Shown in pieces: positions 8,657 through 17,622 of a stretch of 64,000 bases of DNA. A program made the position numbers and the translations under genes. Position 1 is the first letter of the stretch; each line of letters begins with the position of its first letter. This DNA is from Sulfitobacter sp. OXR-159 (GTDB lineage Bacteria > Pseudomonadota > Alphaproteobacteria > Rhodobacterales > Rhodobacteraceae), in the NCBI RefSeq assembly GCF_034377145.1, contig NZ_CP139707.1:753001-817000 (forward strand), read 5' to 3'. The notes under the pieces are model-generated. The model made no database searches. It was not told the origin of the DNA and worked only from the letters and a program-made list of their open reading frames with translations.

Positions 8657-9003
8657 GCGCTTGCTGCGCCCAGACCGGCGGGGAATTCATGAGCGCCATC
8701 CACCAAGGGCAGGGGCTGTGCCCAGACCACGTCTTCGATCTTGAGCGGGCGGTAGAGATGCGGGAAAAGCGCACCGCCCCGCGACGGCTCCCATTTCAGC
8801 GCATCGCCCAAGCTTTCGGCCTCAAGAGCGAGTAGGAACAGACCCTCTTCGCCTTTGAAATGCTTGGCGGCGGTTTCCTCGGCCTGTTCGGCGGTGGAGA
8901 AATGCACGTAGCCATCGGTGACATCAATCGGCGCCCCGTCAGAGACCCCGTTCTTGCGCAGCGCCGCCCATTCGTCGGCGCGGAATATCTTAAAAATCAG
9001 CAT
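8653..9003 (-). CDS. DUF952 family protein
   Basis: A 116-residue protein with the DUF952 signature: [14 protein letters not shown] near the N-terminus, [20 protein letters not shown] in the middle, and FPHLYRPL toward the C-terminus. The fold is thought to resemble the ADP-ribosyltransferase group, but no activity is established. It heads the DUF952-pyrD-arsC operon and overlaps pyrD by 4 nt, an arrangement common in alphaproteobacteria. The start at 9003 is the only sensible one. A role in pyrimidine metabolism is only suggested by position. Confidence 0.85.
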   Translation of the reverse strand: MLIFKIFRADEWAALRKNGVSDGAPIDVTDGYVHFSTAEQAEETAAKHFKGEEGLFLLALEAESLGDALKWEPSRGGALFPHLYRPLKIEDVVWAQPLPLVDGAHEFPAGLGAASA

Positions 9004-9132
9004 GACTTCTGATGCCCGCCGGGCGGGGCGGGGTCAAGACCCGCGGGTGACCATAGGGCAGGTGATATGACCTTTGACACAGACCAAACCCCGCGCCACG
9101 ATACCGGCATAACAACCAACAGGGGAACTATC

Positions 9133-10689
9133 ATGAAACAATTCCTGACCGCGACCGCAGCGCTGGCTTTGACCAGTGGCATGGCGGCGGCTGAATATAA
9201 TCTGACCATTTTACACACCAATGATTTCCATGATCGGTTTGAGCCGATCAGCAAATATGACGGCCCCTGCAGCGCCGAGGACAATACCGCTGGCGAATGT
9301 TTCGGCGGCTCTGCCCGTCTGATGACCGCGATCGCCGAGGCACGCGAGCGGGCGGGCAACAGTATCCTTGTGGATGGCGGTGACCAGTTTCAGGGCACAC
9401 TATTTTACACCCAGTACAAGGGTACACTCGCCGCTGAGATGATGAACCAGATGGGCTATGACGCGATGACCGTGGGCAACCATGAATTCGACGATGGCCC
9501 CGAAGTTCTGCGCGGGTTTATGGATGCGGTGGAATTCCCGGTGCTGATGTCCAACGCCGATGTCTCGGGCGAACCGCTTCTGGCCGACAAGCTGGCCAAA
9601 TCCACCGTGATCGAGAAGGGGGGAGAAAAAATTGGCCTGATCGGTCTGACCCCAGAGGATACCCATGAGCTCGCCAGCCCCGGCGACAATGTCACCTTTT
9701 CTGACCCGGTCGCAGCGGTGCAGGGGGAGGTCGATCTGCTAATCGCCAAAGGCGTGAACAAGATCATCGTGCTCAGCCACTCGGGCTATGGCGTCGACCA
9801 AAAGGTTGCGGCAGAAACAACGGGCGTCGATGTGATAGTGGGCGGCCACACCAACACGCTGCTTAGCAACACGAACGAGCGTGCCGAGGGCCCCTATCCG
9901 ACGATGGTGGGTGAGACCGCGATCGTGCAGGCCTATGCCTACGGCAAATTCTTGGGTGAGCTGAATGTGACCTTCGATGATGAGGGTAATATCACCAAGG
10001 CCGAGGGCGAGCCGCTGATCATGGACGCGGCTGTGACCGAGGATCAGCCCACCGTTGACCGTATCGCCGAAGCTGCCAAGCCGCTTGAGGAAATCCGCAA
10101 TCGCGTCGTCGCTGAAACCGCTGAGGCGATTGATGGTGAACGCGGCAACTGCCGCGCACAGGAATGTTCAATGGGCAACCTTGTGGCTGATGCGATGCTC
10201 GACCGGGTGAAGGATCAGGGCATCGACGTGGCGATTGCGAACTCGGGCGGGCTGCGTGCCTCCATCGACGCGGGTGAGGTGACCATGGGCGAAGTCCTCA
10301 CCGTGCTGCCGTTCCAAAACACGCTGTCAACCTTCCAAGTCACCGGCGCGCAGCTGATCGAGGCGTTGGAAAACGGCGTGAGCCAGCATGAAGAGGGGGC
10401 CGGCCGTTTCCCGCAAGTGGCGGGCATGTCCTTTGCCTTTGACCCCAAGGCCGAAGCTGGCAGCCGGATCAGCGATGTGATGGTGGCAGGTGAGCCGATT
10501 GACCTCGAAAAGACCTATGGGGCAGTCTCGAACAACTACGTTCGCAATGGCGGCGATGGTTACGCGATGTTCAAGGACGCCGCCAATGCCTATGACTATG
10601 GCCCTGATCTGGCGGATGTCACGGCTGAGTATCTGGCCAAGGATGGCACCTATAAGCCCTATCCCGACGGTCGTATCACCATGAAGTAA
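9133..10689 (+). CDS. exported 5'-nucleotidase / UshA-like metallophosphoesterase
   Basis: A 518-residue periplasmic enzyme. Residues 1-20 are a Sec signal peptide ending in Ala-rich sequence before EYNLTILHTN. The calcineurin-type domain shows HTNDFHDRF (metal ligands D31, H33), DGGDQFQGTLF, GNHEFDDGPE and VGGHTNTLL. The C-terminal 5'-nucleotidase domain has ANSGGLRASIDAG and the FQNTLSTFQVTG substrate-binding stretch. It likely dephosphorylates nucleotides for phosphate or nucleoside scavenging. The start at 9133 follows AGGGGA; an upstream in-frame start would bury the signal peptide. A strong terminator follows, so it is probably monocistronic. Confidence 0.92.
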   Translation: MKQFLTATAALALTSGMAAAEYNLTILHTNDFHDRFEPISKYDGPCSAEDNTAGECFGGSARLMTAIAEARERAGNSILVDGGDQFQGTLFYTQYKGTLAAEMMNQMGYDAMTVGNHEFDDGPEVLRGFMDAVEFPVLMSNADVSGEPLLADKLAKSTVIEKGGEKIGLIGLTPEDTHELASPGDNVTFSDPVAAVQGEVDLLIAKGVNKIIVLSHSGYGVDQKVAAETTGVDVIVGGHTNTLLSNTNERAEGPYPTMVGETAIVQAYAYGKFLGELNVTFDDEGNITKAEGEPLIMDAAVTEDQPTVDRIAEAAKPLEEIRNRVVAETAEAIDGERGNCRAQECSMGNLVADAMLDRVKDQGIDVAIANSGGLRASIDAGEVTMGEVLTVLPFQNTLSTFQVTGAQLIEALENGVSQHEEGAGRFPQVAGMSFAFDPKAEAGSRISDVMVAGEPIDLEKTYGAVSNNYVRNGGDGYAMFKDAANAYDYGPDLADVTAEYLAKDGTYKPYPDGRITMK

Positions 10690-10711
10690 CGACAGGTTAT
10701 GACCTGACCGG

Positions 10712-10743
10712 AAAGGGCGCGTCCTGCAAGGGGCGCGCCCTTT
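10712..10743 (+). terminator. rho-independent terminator after the 5'-nucleotidase gene
   Basis: A perfect 10-bp stem (10712-10721 with 10734-10743) encloses a 12-nt loop and runs into TTTTAATTT. It lies 22 nt after the nucleotidase stop and on the same strand. Confidence 0.85.
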
Positions 10744-10830
10744 TAATTTGATGATCCGAGAGGAACGTCGCGCTCTTGCACCTTCTACCGGGCAGGCTAC
10801 ACAGGGCAGCAGATAGATAGGAGACCACCC

Positions 10831-11244
10831 ATGCTGACCCCCTTCCACCTTGCCTATAACGTCCGCGACCTTGATGAGACCCGCGCCTTCTACGGCGATG
10901 TGCTGGGCTGCACCGAGGGCCGCTCGACCGAGACTTGGGTCGATTATTCCTTCTTTGGCCACCAAATTTCGATGCATCTGGGGGAGCCTTTCGCCACAGA
11001 AGCCACCGGCAAGGTGGGCGAGCATATGGTGCCGATGCCGCATCTGGGGGTGGTCTTGCAGATGGACGATTGGAAGGCGCTGGCCGAGCGGCTGAAAGGC
11101 GCGAAGGTTGATTTCGTGATCGAACCGTCGCTGCGTTTCGAAGGGGAGCCGGGCGAGCAGGCGACCATGTTCTTCCGCGACCCTTCGGGCAACCCGATCG
11201 AGGTCAAAGGCTTTGCCGATATGGAACGTGTCTTTGCTCAGTAA
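10831..11244 (+). CDS. VOC-family (glyoxalase/dioxygenase-fold) protein
   Basis: A 137-residue vicinal-oxygen-chelate protein with two beta-alpha-beta-beta-beta modules. FHLAYNVRDLDETRAFYGDVLG is the first module with its metal-position His, and FFRDPSGNPIEVKGF is the last strand with its Glu. The HQISMHLGEPF strand adds another potential His ligand. VOC members include glyoxalase I, ring-cleavage dioxygenases and resistance proteins, and this sequence does not settle which. It is flanked by terminators on both sides and so appears monocistronic. TAGGAG precedes the ATG. Confidence 0.85.
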   Translation: MLTPFHLAYNVRDLDETRAFYGDVLGCTEGRSTETWVDYSFFGHQISMHLGEPFATEATGKVGEHMVPMPHLGVVLQMDDWKALAERLKGAKVDFVIEPSLRFEGEPGEQATMFFRDPSGNPIEVKGFADMERVFAQ

Positions 11245-11261
11245 GGCTCAGCGATGAAACA

Positions 11262-11293
11262 CCAAAGCCCCGCGGTTGAGGGCGGGGCTTTGG
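11262..11293. terminator. bidirectional terminator between convergent genes
   Basis: A perfect 12-bp stem, 11262-11273 with 11282-11293, has an 8-nt loop. It sits between the rightward VOC gene and the leftward cupredoxin-like gene. The stem ends in CCAAAG/CTTTGG without a long U-run, so the strength of termination is uncertain. Confidence 0.75.
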
Positions 11294-11327
11294 TAGGTCT
11301 GAATGGGCCGCGCAACCGCGGGGCCGG

Positions 11328-11657
11328 TTAGTCGAAACTGATCGCCCCTTCAAAGGCAGGCTCTTCCAAGGTCTGGCCGCTGAAGGTCGTCGGGGTCTCT
11401 GCCGTGATGTCAAGCGTGTAGCTCCCGTTCACGGGGATCGCGTCACTGGTCCAGGCATCGCCTTCACCGGTGATCGTGTGGCTGCCCGTGGCATTGTTGG
11501 TAAAGACCACTTGATCGCCCGGCTGCACATGTGAAAGCGCTGGGAAATAGGCACCGTCAACAATCAGCACATTGCGGTTCTCGGCCATGGCGCTGGCTGC
11601 GCAAACGCTCAGGGCGAGGGCCAGAGCACCGGCGCTTTTGCGATATGAACTTAGCAT
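11328..11657 (-). CDS. exported cupredoxin-like protein lacking copper ligands
   Basis: A 109-residue periplasmic protein with a signal peptide (residues 1-25, ending SAMA) and a single plastocyanin-like beta-sandwich: AYFPALSHVQPGDQVVFTNN, then SHTITGEGDAWTSD. In type-1 copper proteins the C-terminal loop supplies Cys, His and Met; here that loop reads TFSGQTLEEPAFEGAI and contains none of them. The mature chain has no cysteine. The fold assignment is good, but copper binding of the usual type looks impossible. Two adjacent ATG codons (11660 and 11657) could start it; the second has better spacing from AAGGAG. Role unknown. Confidence 0.75.
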   Translation of the reverse strand: MLSSYRKSAGALALALSVCAASAMAENRNVLIVDGAYFPALSHVQPGDQVVFTNNATGSHTITGEGDAWTSDAIPVNGSYTLDITAETPTTFSGQTLEEPAFEGAISFD

Positions 11658-11746
11658 CATCTGCTCCTTTGGATCGCCCGATGCGGGCAGGTTAGCCGGT
11701 TTTATACGAGGTAAATGCGGCATAACTTTGGCCGGTTCGGGCTGAA

Positions 11747-12661
11747 TTATTTCTCTGTCGCGGGCTCCGCCTGCTGGGCGAGCCAGCCGCGGAAAGACCC
11801 GAGGGCGGCGGTCTCATCACGGTCTTCGGGCCAGACGAGATAGTAATTGCCGATGCTCTGCGTGGTTTGCGACGCGGCCAGCACCAATTGCCCGTCGCGC
11901 AGGTAGGGGCGGGCGAAAAAGGTCGGCAGCAGTGCCACCCCCAGCCCGTGGATCGCCGCCTGCGCCATGGTCGAGAATTGGTCGAACATCATCCCGCCGG
12001 GCGGCTCATCGGTTACCCCCAACGATGATAGCCACCGCGCCCACCCGCGCGGGCGGGTTTCCAGATGCAGCAACGGCAGATGCCGCACATCGCGCGCATC
12101 CTCCAAAGGTTCGGCCAGTAAATCAGGCGCACAGACGGCCACCACCGTTTCCGGCAAAAGCGGCAGATAGCGCACGCCGGGCCAGTCTTCATGACCAAAA
12201 TGAATGGCGGCGTCGAATCGGCTGCCTGCAAAGGCGAAGGGCCGCAACCGTGTTGAGAGGTTGACTGTCACCTCAGGATGATCTCTTGCGAAATCGCGTA
12301 ACCGGGGGGCCAGCCAATGCATGCCGAAGGCGGGCAAGATCGCCAGATCCAGCGTGCCGCCCGTGGGGTTCGTCCGGGCCGAAACCGAGGCCTGCGCCAG
12401 CCGGTTCAGGATGTCGCGCACCTGCGTTACATAATCTAATCCCGCCTGCGTCGGGCTCAGCCGCCGCCCCTGTCGGATCATCAGCGACACGCCCAGTTGT
12501 TCCTCCAGCGTTTTGATTTGGCGGCTTACCGCGCTCTGCGTGAGGTTCAATTCCTGCGCCGCCGCCGTGGCGGTGCCCAGCCGCACCACAGCCTCGAAAG
12601 ACAGCAGGGCCGAGATCGAAGGCAGGAAGCGGCGCGGCGCGATCATATGACTTTTTCTCAT
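11747..12661 (-). CDS. LysR-family transcriptional regulator (GcvA/GcdR-like)
   Basis: A 304-residue LysR regulator. The N-terminal winged helix has [20 protein letters not shown] and [19 protein letters not shown] (about 10-65), followed by a substrate-binding domain in two lobes, of the GcvA-type branch by its [20 protein letters not shown] region. It is divergent from gcdH with 82 nt between them, so it likely controls glutaryl-CoA dehydrogenase in response to glutarate or a lysine breakdown product (inference). The start could also be the ATG at 12646; ribosome sites are weak for both. A palindrome of LysR type lies in the shared promoter region. Confidence 0.88.
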   Translation of the reverse strand: MRKSHMIAPRRFLPSISALLSFEAVVRLGTATAAAQELNLTQSAVSRQIKTLEEQLGVSLMIRQGRRLSPTQAGLDYVTQVRDILNRLAQASVSARTNPTGGTLDLAILPAFGMHWLAPRLRDFARDHPEVTVNLSTRLRPFAFAGSRFDAAIHFGHEDWPGVRYLPLLPETVVAVCAPDLLAEPLEDARDVRHLPLLHLETRPRGWARWLSSLGVTDEPPGGMMFDQFSTMAQAAIHGLGVALLPTFFARPYLRDGQLVLAASQTTQSIGNYYLVWPEDRDETAALGSFRGWLAQQAEPATEK

Positions 12662-12699
12662 GAACTCAGGACAAAGCAGCGATAGAGTTTGCGCCGCCA

Positions 12700-12720
12700 A
12701 TTTGCAATACTGCCGCAAAT
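12700..12720. promoter_or_regulatory. candidate LysR operator upstream of gcdH
   Basis: ATTTGC at 12700-12705 and GCAAAT at 12715-12720 form a perfect 6-bp inverted repeat with a 9-nt spacer. A further TTTGC half-site lies at 12688-12692. The site is centred about 34 nt before the gcdH start and about 50 nt from the lysR start, consistent with a LysR recognition or activation site. Confidence 0.45.
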
Positions 12721-12743
12721 CACATCACCCGAAAGGATGCATC

Positions 12744-13967
12744 ATGACTGCAGACGCCCCCAAGCTGCGCGCCAAGGACAAACCCGATCTTGGCACCTTC
12801 GATTGGCAGGATCCCTTCCGCCTCGACAGCCAGTTGAGCGAAGACGAACGCATGATCCGCGACAGCGCCCGTGCCTATGCGCAGGAAAAGCTGCAACCGC
12901 GCGTCATCGAAGCCTTTGCCGAGGAAAAGACCGACCCCGAAATCTTCCGCGAGATGGGCGAGATGGGCCTTTTGGGTGTCACCATCCCCGAGGAATACGG
13001 CGGGCTGGGCGGCAGCTATGTCTCCTACGGCCTCGTCGCGCGCGAAGTTGAACGGGTCGACAGCGGCTACCGGTCGATGATGTCGGTGCAGGCGAGCCTC
13101 GTGATGTATCCGATCTATGCCTATGGCTCCGAAGAGCAGCGCCAAAAGTATCTGCCGAAGCTCTGCTCGGGCGAATGGATCGGTTGTTTTGGTCTGACCG
13201 AGCCTGACGCGGGTTCCGATCCTGCGGGCATGAAAACCCGCGCCGTGAAGACCGAGAATGGCTATAAGCTGACCGGCTCCAAGATGTGGATCTCGAACTC
13301 CCCCATCGCCGATGTCTTCGTGGTCTGGGCCAAGTCCGAGGCGCATGACGGCAAGATCCGCGGCTTCGTGCTGGAGAAGGGCATGAAGGGCCTGAGCGCG
13401 CCGAAAGTGGGCAACAAGCTGTCCTTGCGCGCCTCGATCACCGGCGAGATCGTGATGGATGGCGTCGAAGTGGGCGAAGACGCGCTGCTGCCCAACGTGC
13501 AGGGGCTGAAGGGGCCGTTTGGCTGTCTGAACCGCGCGCGCTACGGCATCTCTTGGGGTGCGATGGGTGCTGCGGAATTTTGCTGGCACGCCGCGCTGCA
13601 ATACGGGTTGGATCGCAAACAGTTTAACAAGCCGCTGGCCCAGACCCAGCTTTTCCAGAAGAAGCTGGCCGACATGATGACCGAGATTTCGCTCGGCCTG
13701 CAGGGCTCGCTGCAAGTGGGTCGTTTGATGGATGCCGCCAATGCCGCGCCTGAGATGGTTTCGATCGTCAAGCGCAACAACTGTGGCAAGGCGCTCGACG
13801 TGGCGCGCATGTCGCGTGACATGCACGGCGGCAACGGCATCTCGGGTGAATTTCAAGTGATCCGTCACATGATGAACCTTGAGACGGTGAACACCTATGA
13901 GGGCACCCATGACGTGCACGCCCTGATCTTGGGCCGCGCCCAGACTGGCCTGCAGGCGTTCTTCTAA
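12744..13967 (+). CDS. gcdH: glutaryl-CoA dehydrogenase
   Basis: A 407-residue FAD enzyme that oxidises and decarboxylates glutaryl-CoA to crotonyl-CoA in lysine, tryptophan and glutarate breakdown. It is recognised by [20 protein letters not shown], the [19 protein letters not shown] flavin motif, and the C-terminal [17 protein letters not shown] with the catalytic Glu near residue 386, a signature specific to GCDH. The start at 12744 follows GAAAGGA at proper spacing. The divergent LysR gene is its probable regulator. The downstream sequence has a short GGGGGAA/TTCCCCC hairpin, so it is probably monocistronic. Confidence 0.94.
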   Translation: MTADAPKLRAKDKPDLGTFDWQDPFRLDSQLSEDERMIRDSARAYAQEKLQPRVIEAFAEEKTDPEIFREMGEMGLLGVTIPEEYGGLGGSYVSYGLVAREVERVDSGYRSMMSVQASLVMYPIYAYGSEEQRQKYLPKLCSGEWIGCFGLTEPDAGSDPAGMKTRAVKTENGYKLTGSKMWISNSPIADVFVVWAKSEAHDGKIRGFVLEKGMKGLSAPKVGNKLSLRASITGEIVMDGVEVGEDALLPNVQGLKGPFGCLNRARYGISWGAMGAAEFCWHAALQYGLDRKQFNKPLAQTQLFQKKLADMMTEISLGLQGSLQVGRLMDAANAAPEMVSIVKRNNCGKALDVARMSRDMHGGNGISGEFQVIRHMMNLETVNTYEGTHDVHALILGRAQTGLQAFF

Positions 13968-13979
13968 AGACCGGCAATG

Positions 13980-13996
13980 GGGGGAACTGTTCCCCC
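13980..13996 (+). terminator. possible weak terminator after gcdH
   Basis: GGGGGAA (13980-13986) and TTCCCCC (13990-13996) form a 7-bp stem with a 3-nt loop, 13 nt past the gcdH stop. No U-run follows, so it is listed only as possible. Confidence 0.35.
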
Positions 13997-14097
13997 GGCC
14001 ACTCTCAAATACTTATGGCCAGAACGAGAGGCGGCGCCTTTCTTTCTGGCCGAAATGCTTTCGCCGAGTGCGATTACTTCCTATTCCAAGAGGCCCC

Positions 14098-16278
14098 ATG
14101 GACCGCGTTGCCATCGTTCATGAGAACTTCCTCCGTCGCGTCGCGGCGGGGGATTTTCCCGTTTCCACCTCCGACAAAAAGGCGCTTGATCGTGCCGCGC
14201 TAGAGCAGTTGTACCGCGCGCAGGTGCTGAGCCGCGCGCTCGACCTGCAAAGCCGTGTGATGCAGAAAGAGGGGCAGGGGTTTTACACCATCGGCTCGTC
14301 CGGGCACGAAGGCATGGCGGCGGTGGCGGCGGCGCTGCGGGTCGATGACATCGCCTTCCTGCACTACCGTGATGCGGCGTTCCAGATCGCCCGGGCCGAT
14401 CAGGCCGAGGGGCAGGACATGCTGCGCGATATGCTCCTGAGTTTCGCCTGTTCGGCTGAGGATCCGATCAGTGGCGGGCGGCACAAGGTGCTGGGCTCGC
14501 GCCCGCTGATGATCCCGCCGCAGACCTCGACCATTGCCAGCCACCTGCCCAAGGCCGTGGGGGCCGCGCATTCCATCGGCATGGCACGGCGCAACCGGCC
14601 CGAGCACGCAATCTTGCCACGCGATGCGATTGCCATGTGTAGTTTCGGCGATGCCTCGGCAAACCACTCCACCGCGCAGGGCGCGATCAATGCCGCCTGC
14701 TGGACCGCCGTTCAGGGCGTGCCGCTGCCGCTGCTTTTCGTCTGTGAGGACAATGGCATCGGGATCTCAACCAAGACACCGACGGGATGGATCAAGGCCT
14801 CCATGTCTGCCCGTCCGGGCTTGAAGTATTTTGAGGGCGATGGGCTGGACCTTCATGCGGCCTATGCAGCGGCGAAAGAGGCGGCGGATTACGTGCGGGT
14901 GCACCGCAAGCCTGCCTTCCTGCATCTGCGCACCGTGCGGCTTTATGGTCATGCGGGGGCGGATGTGGCGACTTCCTATCTGCCGCGTGCAGAGGTCGAG
15001 GCCGATGAGGCGAATGATCCGCTGCTGCATTCCGCGCGCCTGTTGGTGGAGGCCGGAATGAACGCCGATGAGGCGCTGGAGATTTACCGCGAGACCCAAG
15101 ATGCCGTGGCGAAAGCGGCGGCAGAGGTGATCAAACGCCCGCGTCTCAAGACGGCATCCGATGTGATGGCGAGCCTCGTGCCGCCCAAACGCGACTGCGC
15201 GCCGAGCAATGGGCCGAGCGCGGAAGTGCGGGCCGAAACCTTTGGCAGCGACATGGCGCAAATGGACAACCCGCAGCCGATGTCGCGGCTGATCAACTGG
15301 GCGCTGCATGATCTGATGCTCTCGCATTCCGAGACCATGTTGATGGGCGAGGACGTCGGCCGTAAGGGCGGGGTCTATGGCGTGACACAAAAGTTGCAGG
15401 GCCGGTTTGGGCCGGGGCGTGTGATCGACACGCTGTTGGATGAACAGAGCATTCTGGGTCTCGCTATCGGTATGGCGCATAACGGTTTCGTGCCGATGCC
15501 TGAGATCCAGTTCCTCGCCTATCTGCACAATGCCGAAGACCAGTTGCGCGGCGAGGCGGCCACCCTGCCGTTCTTCTCGGACGGGCAATGGACCAATCCG
15601 ATGGTACTGCGCATCGCCGGTTTGGGCTATCAGAAAGGCTTTGGCGGGCATTTCCACAATGACAACTCGCTGGCCGTGCTGCGTGACATTCCGGGGATCA
15701 TCATTGCTTGCCCCTCGGCTGGGGATGACGCCGCGATGATGCTACGCGAGGCGCACCGTTTGGCGCGCGAGGAGCAGCGGGTGGTGGTTTTTGTCGAGCC
15801 GATTGCGCTCTACCCGATGCGGGATTTGTTGGAGGCCGGGGACGGCGGCTGGATGCGGAATTATCCGGCACCAGACCAGCGGATTGGTCTGGGCGAGGTT
15901 GGTGTCACGGGCGAGGGGGCCGATTTGGCGATCGTGAGCTATGGCAACGGGCATTATCTGAGCCAGCAGGCTGCGCATGATTTGGCGGAGCAAGGCGTCA
16001 AGGCACGGGTGATAGACCTGCGTTGGTTGGCCCCACTGCCGGAAGAGGCACTGTTGGCAGCAATCGGGGATCGGCCTGTGCTGATCGTCGACGAATGCCG
16101 CAGGACGGGCGGGCAGGCCGAAGCGTTGATGGCGCTGATGGCAGAGCGCGGCGTTGAGCGCTTTGCGCGGCTAACGGCGGAGGACAGTTTTATCGCCACG
16201 GGTCCGGCCTATGCGGCGACCCTGCCCTCGCGCGAGGGGATCGTTGCAGCGGCGCGGGAGTTGTTGGGGAGGGCGTAG
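14098..16278 (+). CDS. fused E1 alpha-beta 2-oxoacid dehydrogenase component
   Basis: A 726-residue thiamine-diphosphate enzyme joining the two E1 subunits of branched-chain type 2-oxoacid dehydrogenases. The alpha part (about 1-350) has YTIGSSGHEGMAAVAAALR, the altered diphosphate motif GDASANHST, and EDNGIGISTKTP. The beta part (about 385-726) has MGEDVGRKGGVYGVTQKL, LLDEQSILGLAIGMA and the transketolase C-terminal domain DLRWLAPLPEEAL. It would decarboxylate a 2-oxoacid and pass the acyl group to a lipoyl E2. No E2, E3 or lipoylation gene is adjacent, so the partner must be encoded elsewhere. The start at 14098 has AAGAGG upstream. The substrate is not determined; 2-oxoisovalerate-like acids are the family expectation. 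Confidence 0.88.
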   Translation: MDRVAIVHENFLRRVAAGDFPVSTSDKKALDRAALEQLYRAQVLSRALDLQSRVMQKEGQGFYTIGSSGHEGMAAVAAALRVDDIAFLHYRDAAFQIARADQAEGQDMLRDMLLSFACSAEDPISGGRHKVLGSRPLMIPPQTSTIASHLPKAVGAAHSIGMARRNRPEHAILPRDAIAMCSFGDASANHSTAQGAINAACWTAVQGVPLPLLFVCEDNGIGISTKTPTGWIKASMSARPGLKYFEGDGLDLHAAYAAAKEAADYVRVHRKPAFLHLRTVRLYGHAGADVATSYLPRAEVEADEANDPLLHSARLLVEAGMNADEALEIYRETQDAVAKAAAEVIKRPRLKTASDVMASLVPPKRDCAPSNGPSAEVRAETFGSDMAQMDNPQPMSRLINWALHDLMLSHSETMLMGEDVGRKGGVYGVTQKLQGRFGPGRVIDTLLDEQSILGLAIGMAHNGFVPMPEIQFLAYLHNAEDQLRGEAATLPFFSDGQWTNPMVLRIAGLGYQKGFGGHFHNDNSLAVLRDIPGIIIACPSAGDDAAMMLREAHRLAREEQRVVVFVEPIALYPMRDLLEAGDGGWMRNYPAPDQRIGLGEVGVTGEGADLAIVSYGNGHYLSQQAAHDLAEQGVKARVIDLRWLAPLPEEALLAAIGDRPVLIVDECRRTGGQAEALMALMAERGVERFARLTAEDSFIATGPAYAATLPSREGIVAAARELLGRA

Positions 16279-16324
16279 GTGCCACCCGGACCGGATTCAA
16301 GCGGCAGGCGCCGACCCGCAGGCA

Positions 16325-16358
16325 GGCTATGGCCCTCGGTCTTCCGTGGCCCATAGCC
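16325..16358. terminator. possible hairpin terminator between convergent genes
   Basis: GGCTATGG (16325-16332) pairs with CCATAGCC (16351-16358), with extra partial pairing inside. It lies in the 88-nt space between the E1 gene and the convergent enolase-superfamily gene. There is no clear U-run. Confidence 0.4.
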
Positions 16359-16366
16359 CTGCGCGC

Positions 16367-17599
16367 CTAGTGGCTCTCTGCAGGCGCACCGCCCTGAAAA
16401 TTATTCCCATTCACATAGTCACAAGGCGCTTCGCGCATCTCAAGATGCAGGCCATCGCCTGTGTAGGGATGCGCGCGGGCAAGGTCTTCATCAACCTCGA
16501 TCCCCAGACCGGGCGCATCGGGGGCGGTGATGAAGCCATCCTCCACCCGGATTGACCCTTTGATCAGCTGGTCATGAAACGGCGTCTCAATACATTCGCA
16601 CATCAGGATATTCGGGATCGCGGTAGCAAGCTGCACATTCGCCGCCCATTCCACCGGCCCAGCATAGAGATGCGGTGCCACCTGCGCGTTATAGACCTCG
16701 GCCATGGCGGCGATCTTTTTGGCCTCGGCGATACCGCCCACGCGGCCAAGCGCCGGTTGCAAAATCTCTGCCGCACCGGCGCGCAACAGAGGCGCGAACT
16801 CGGCCTTTGTCGTCAACCGCTCGCCCGTTGCCACAGGAATGCGCACGCCGCGCGCGACCTTGGCCATCTGCTCAGGCGCGTCTGGGGGGATCGGCTCTTC
16901 GTACCAGAGCGGGCTGTAGGGTTCGATCGCTTGGCCCAGCCGGATCGCGCCTGCGGTGGTGAACTGTCCATGGGTGCCAAAGAGCAGATCGGCACGGTCG
17001 CCAACGGCCTCACGGATGGCTTTGCAGAACGCCGCCGAGGTGCTGATATCCGACATCGCAGGCATATGCCCGCCGCGCAGCGTATAGGGGCCAGCGGGGT
17101 CGAATTTCACCGCCGTATAGCCGCGTGCCACGCAATCTGCCGCCGATTCCGCTGCCATCTCGGGCGAGGTCCAAAACTCCGCCATGCTGTGATGCGGCAG
17201 CGGGTAGAGGTAGGTATAGCCGCGCACCCGGTCATTGGTGCGCCCGCCGATCAACGCATGCACCGGACGGTCGCGGTCTTTGCCAAGGATGTCCCAACAG
17301 GCGATCTCTAGCCCCGAAAACGCGCCCATGACGGTCAGGTCTGGCCGCTGGGTGAAGCCCGATGAATAGGCGCGGCGGAACATCAGCTCGATGTTCTCGG
17401 GGTTTTCGCCCTGCATGTGGCGGGCAAAGACATCCTCGATCACCGCGCGCATCGCGTCGGGCCCGACGCTGGCGGCATAGCATTCGCCCCAGCCGGTCAC
17501 GCCGGTGTCGGTGGTTACTTTGACCAGTATCCAATAGCGCCCGCCCCAGCCGGGGGCGGGCGGGGCCGTCACGATGATATCGAGGTCTTGTAGCTTCAT
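16367..17599 (-). CDS. mandelate racemase / enolase-superfamily enzyme
   Basis: A 410-residue enolase-superfamily protein with the N-terminal capping domain (about 1-120) and a C-terminal barrel. Expected catalytic positions are K165 (AVKFDP), E235 (YEEPIPP), E260 (ATGERL) and H310 (APHLYAG). The strand that normally carries the first metal ligand reads LLFGTHGQF (residues 206-213), with no Asp or Glu before the His. Members dehydrate or isomerise sugar acids. It is last of four leftward genes with a uronate-dehydrogenase-like enzyme, an HpcH/HpaI aldolase and an FAD oxidoreductase, so a sugar-acid substrate is likely. The start at 17599 follows GAGGAGGGAC. Confidence 0.87.
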   Translation of the reverse strand: MKLQDLDIIVTAPPAPGWGGRYWILVKVTTDTGVTGWGECYAASVGPDAMRAVIEDVFARHMQGENPENIELMFRRAYSSGFTQRPDLTVMGAFSGLEIACWDILGKDRDRPVHALIGGRTNDRVRGYTYLYPLPHHSMAEFWTSPEMAAESAADCVARGYTAVKFDPAGPYTLRGGHMPAMSDISTSAAFCKAIREAVGDRADLLFGTHGQFTTAGAIRLGQAIEPYSPLWYEEPIPPDAPEQMAKVARGVRIPVATGERLTTKAEFAPLLRAGAAEILQPALGRVGGIAEAKKIAAMAEVYNAQVAPHLYAGPVEWAANVQLATAIPNILMCECIETPFHDQLIKGSIRVEDGFITAPDAPGLGIEVDEDLARAHPYTGDGLHLEMREAPCDYVNGNNFQGGAPAESH

Positions 17600-17622
17600 G
17601 ACGGTCCCTCCTCGGAGCCTGA

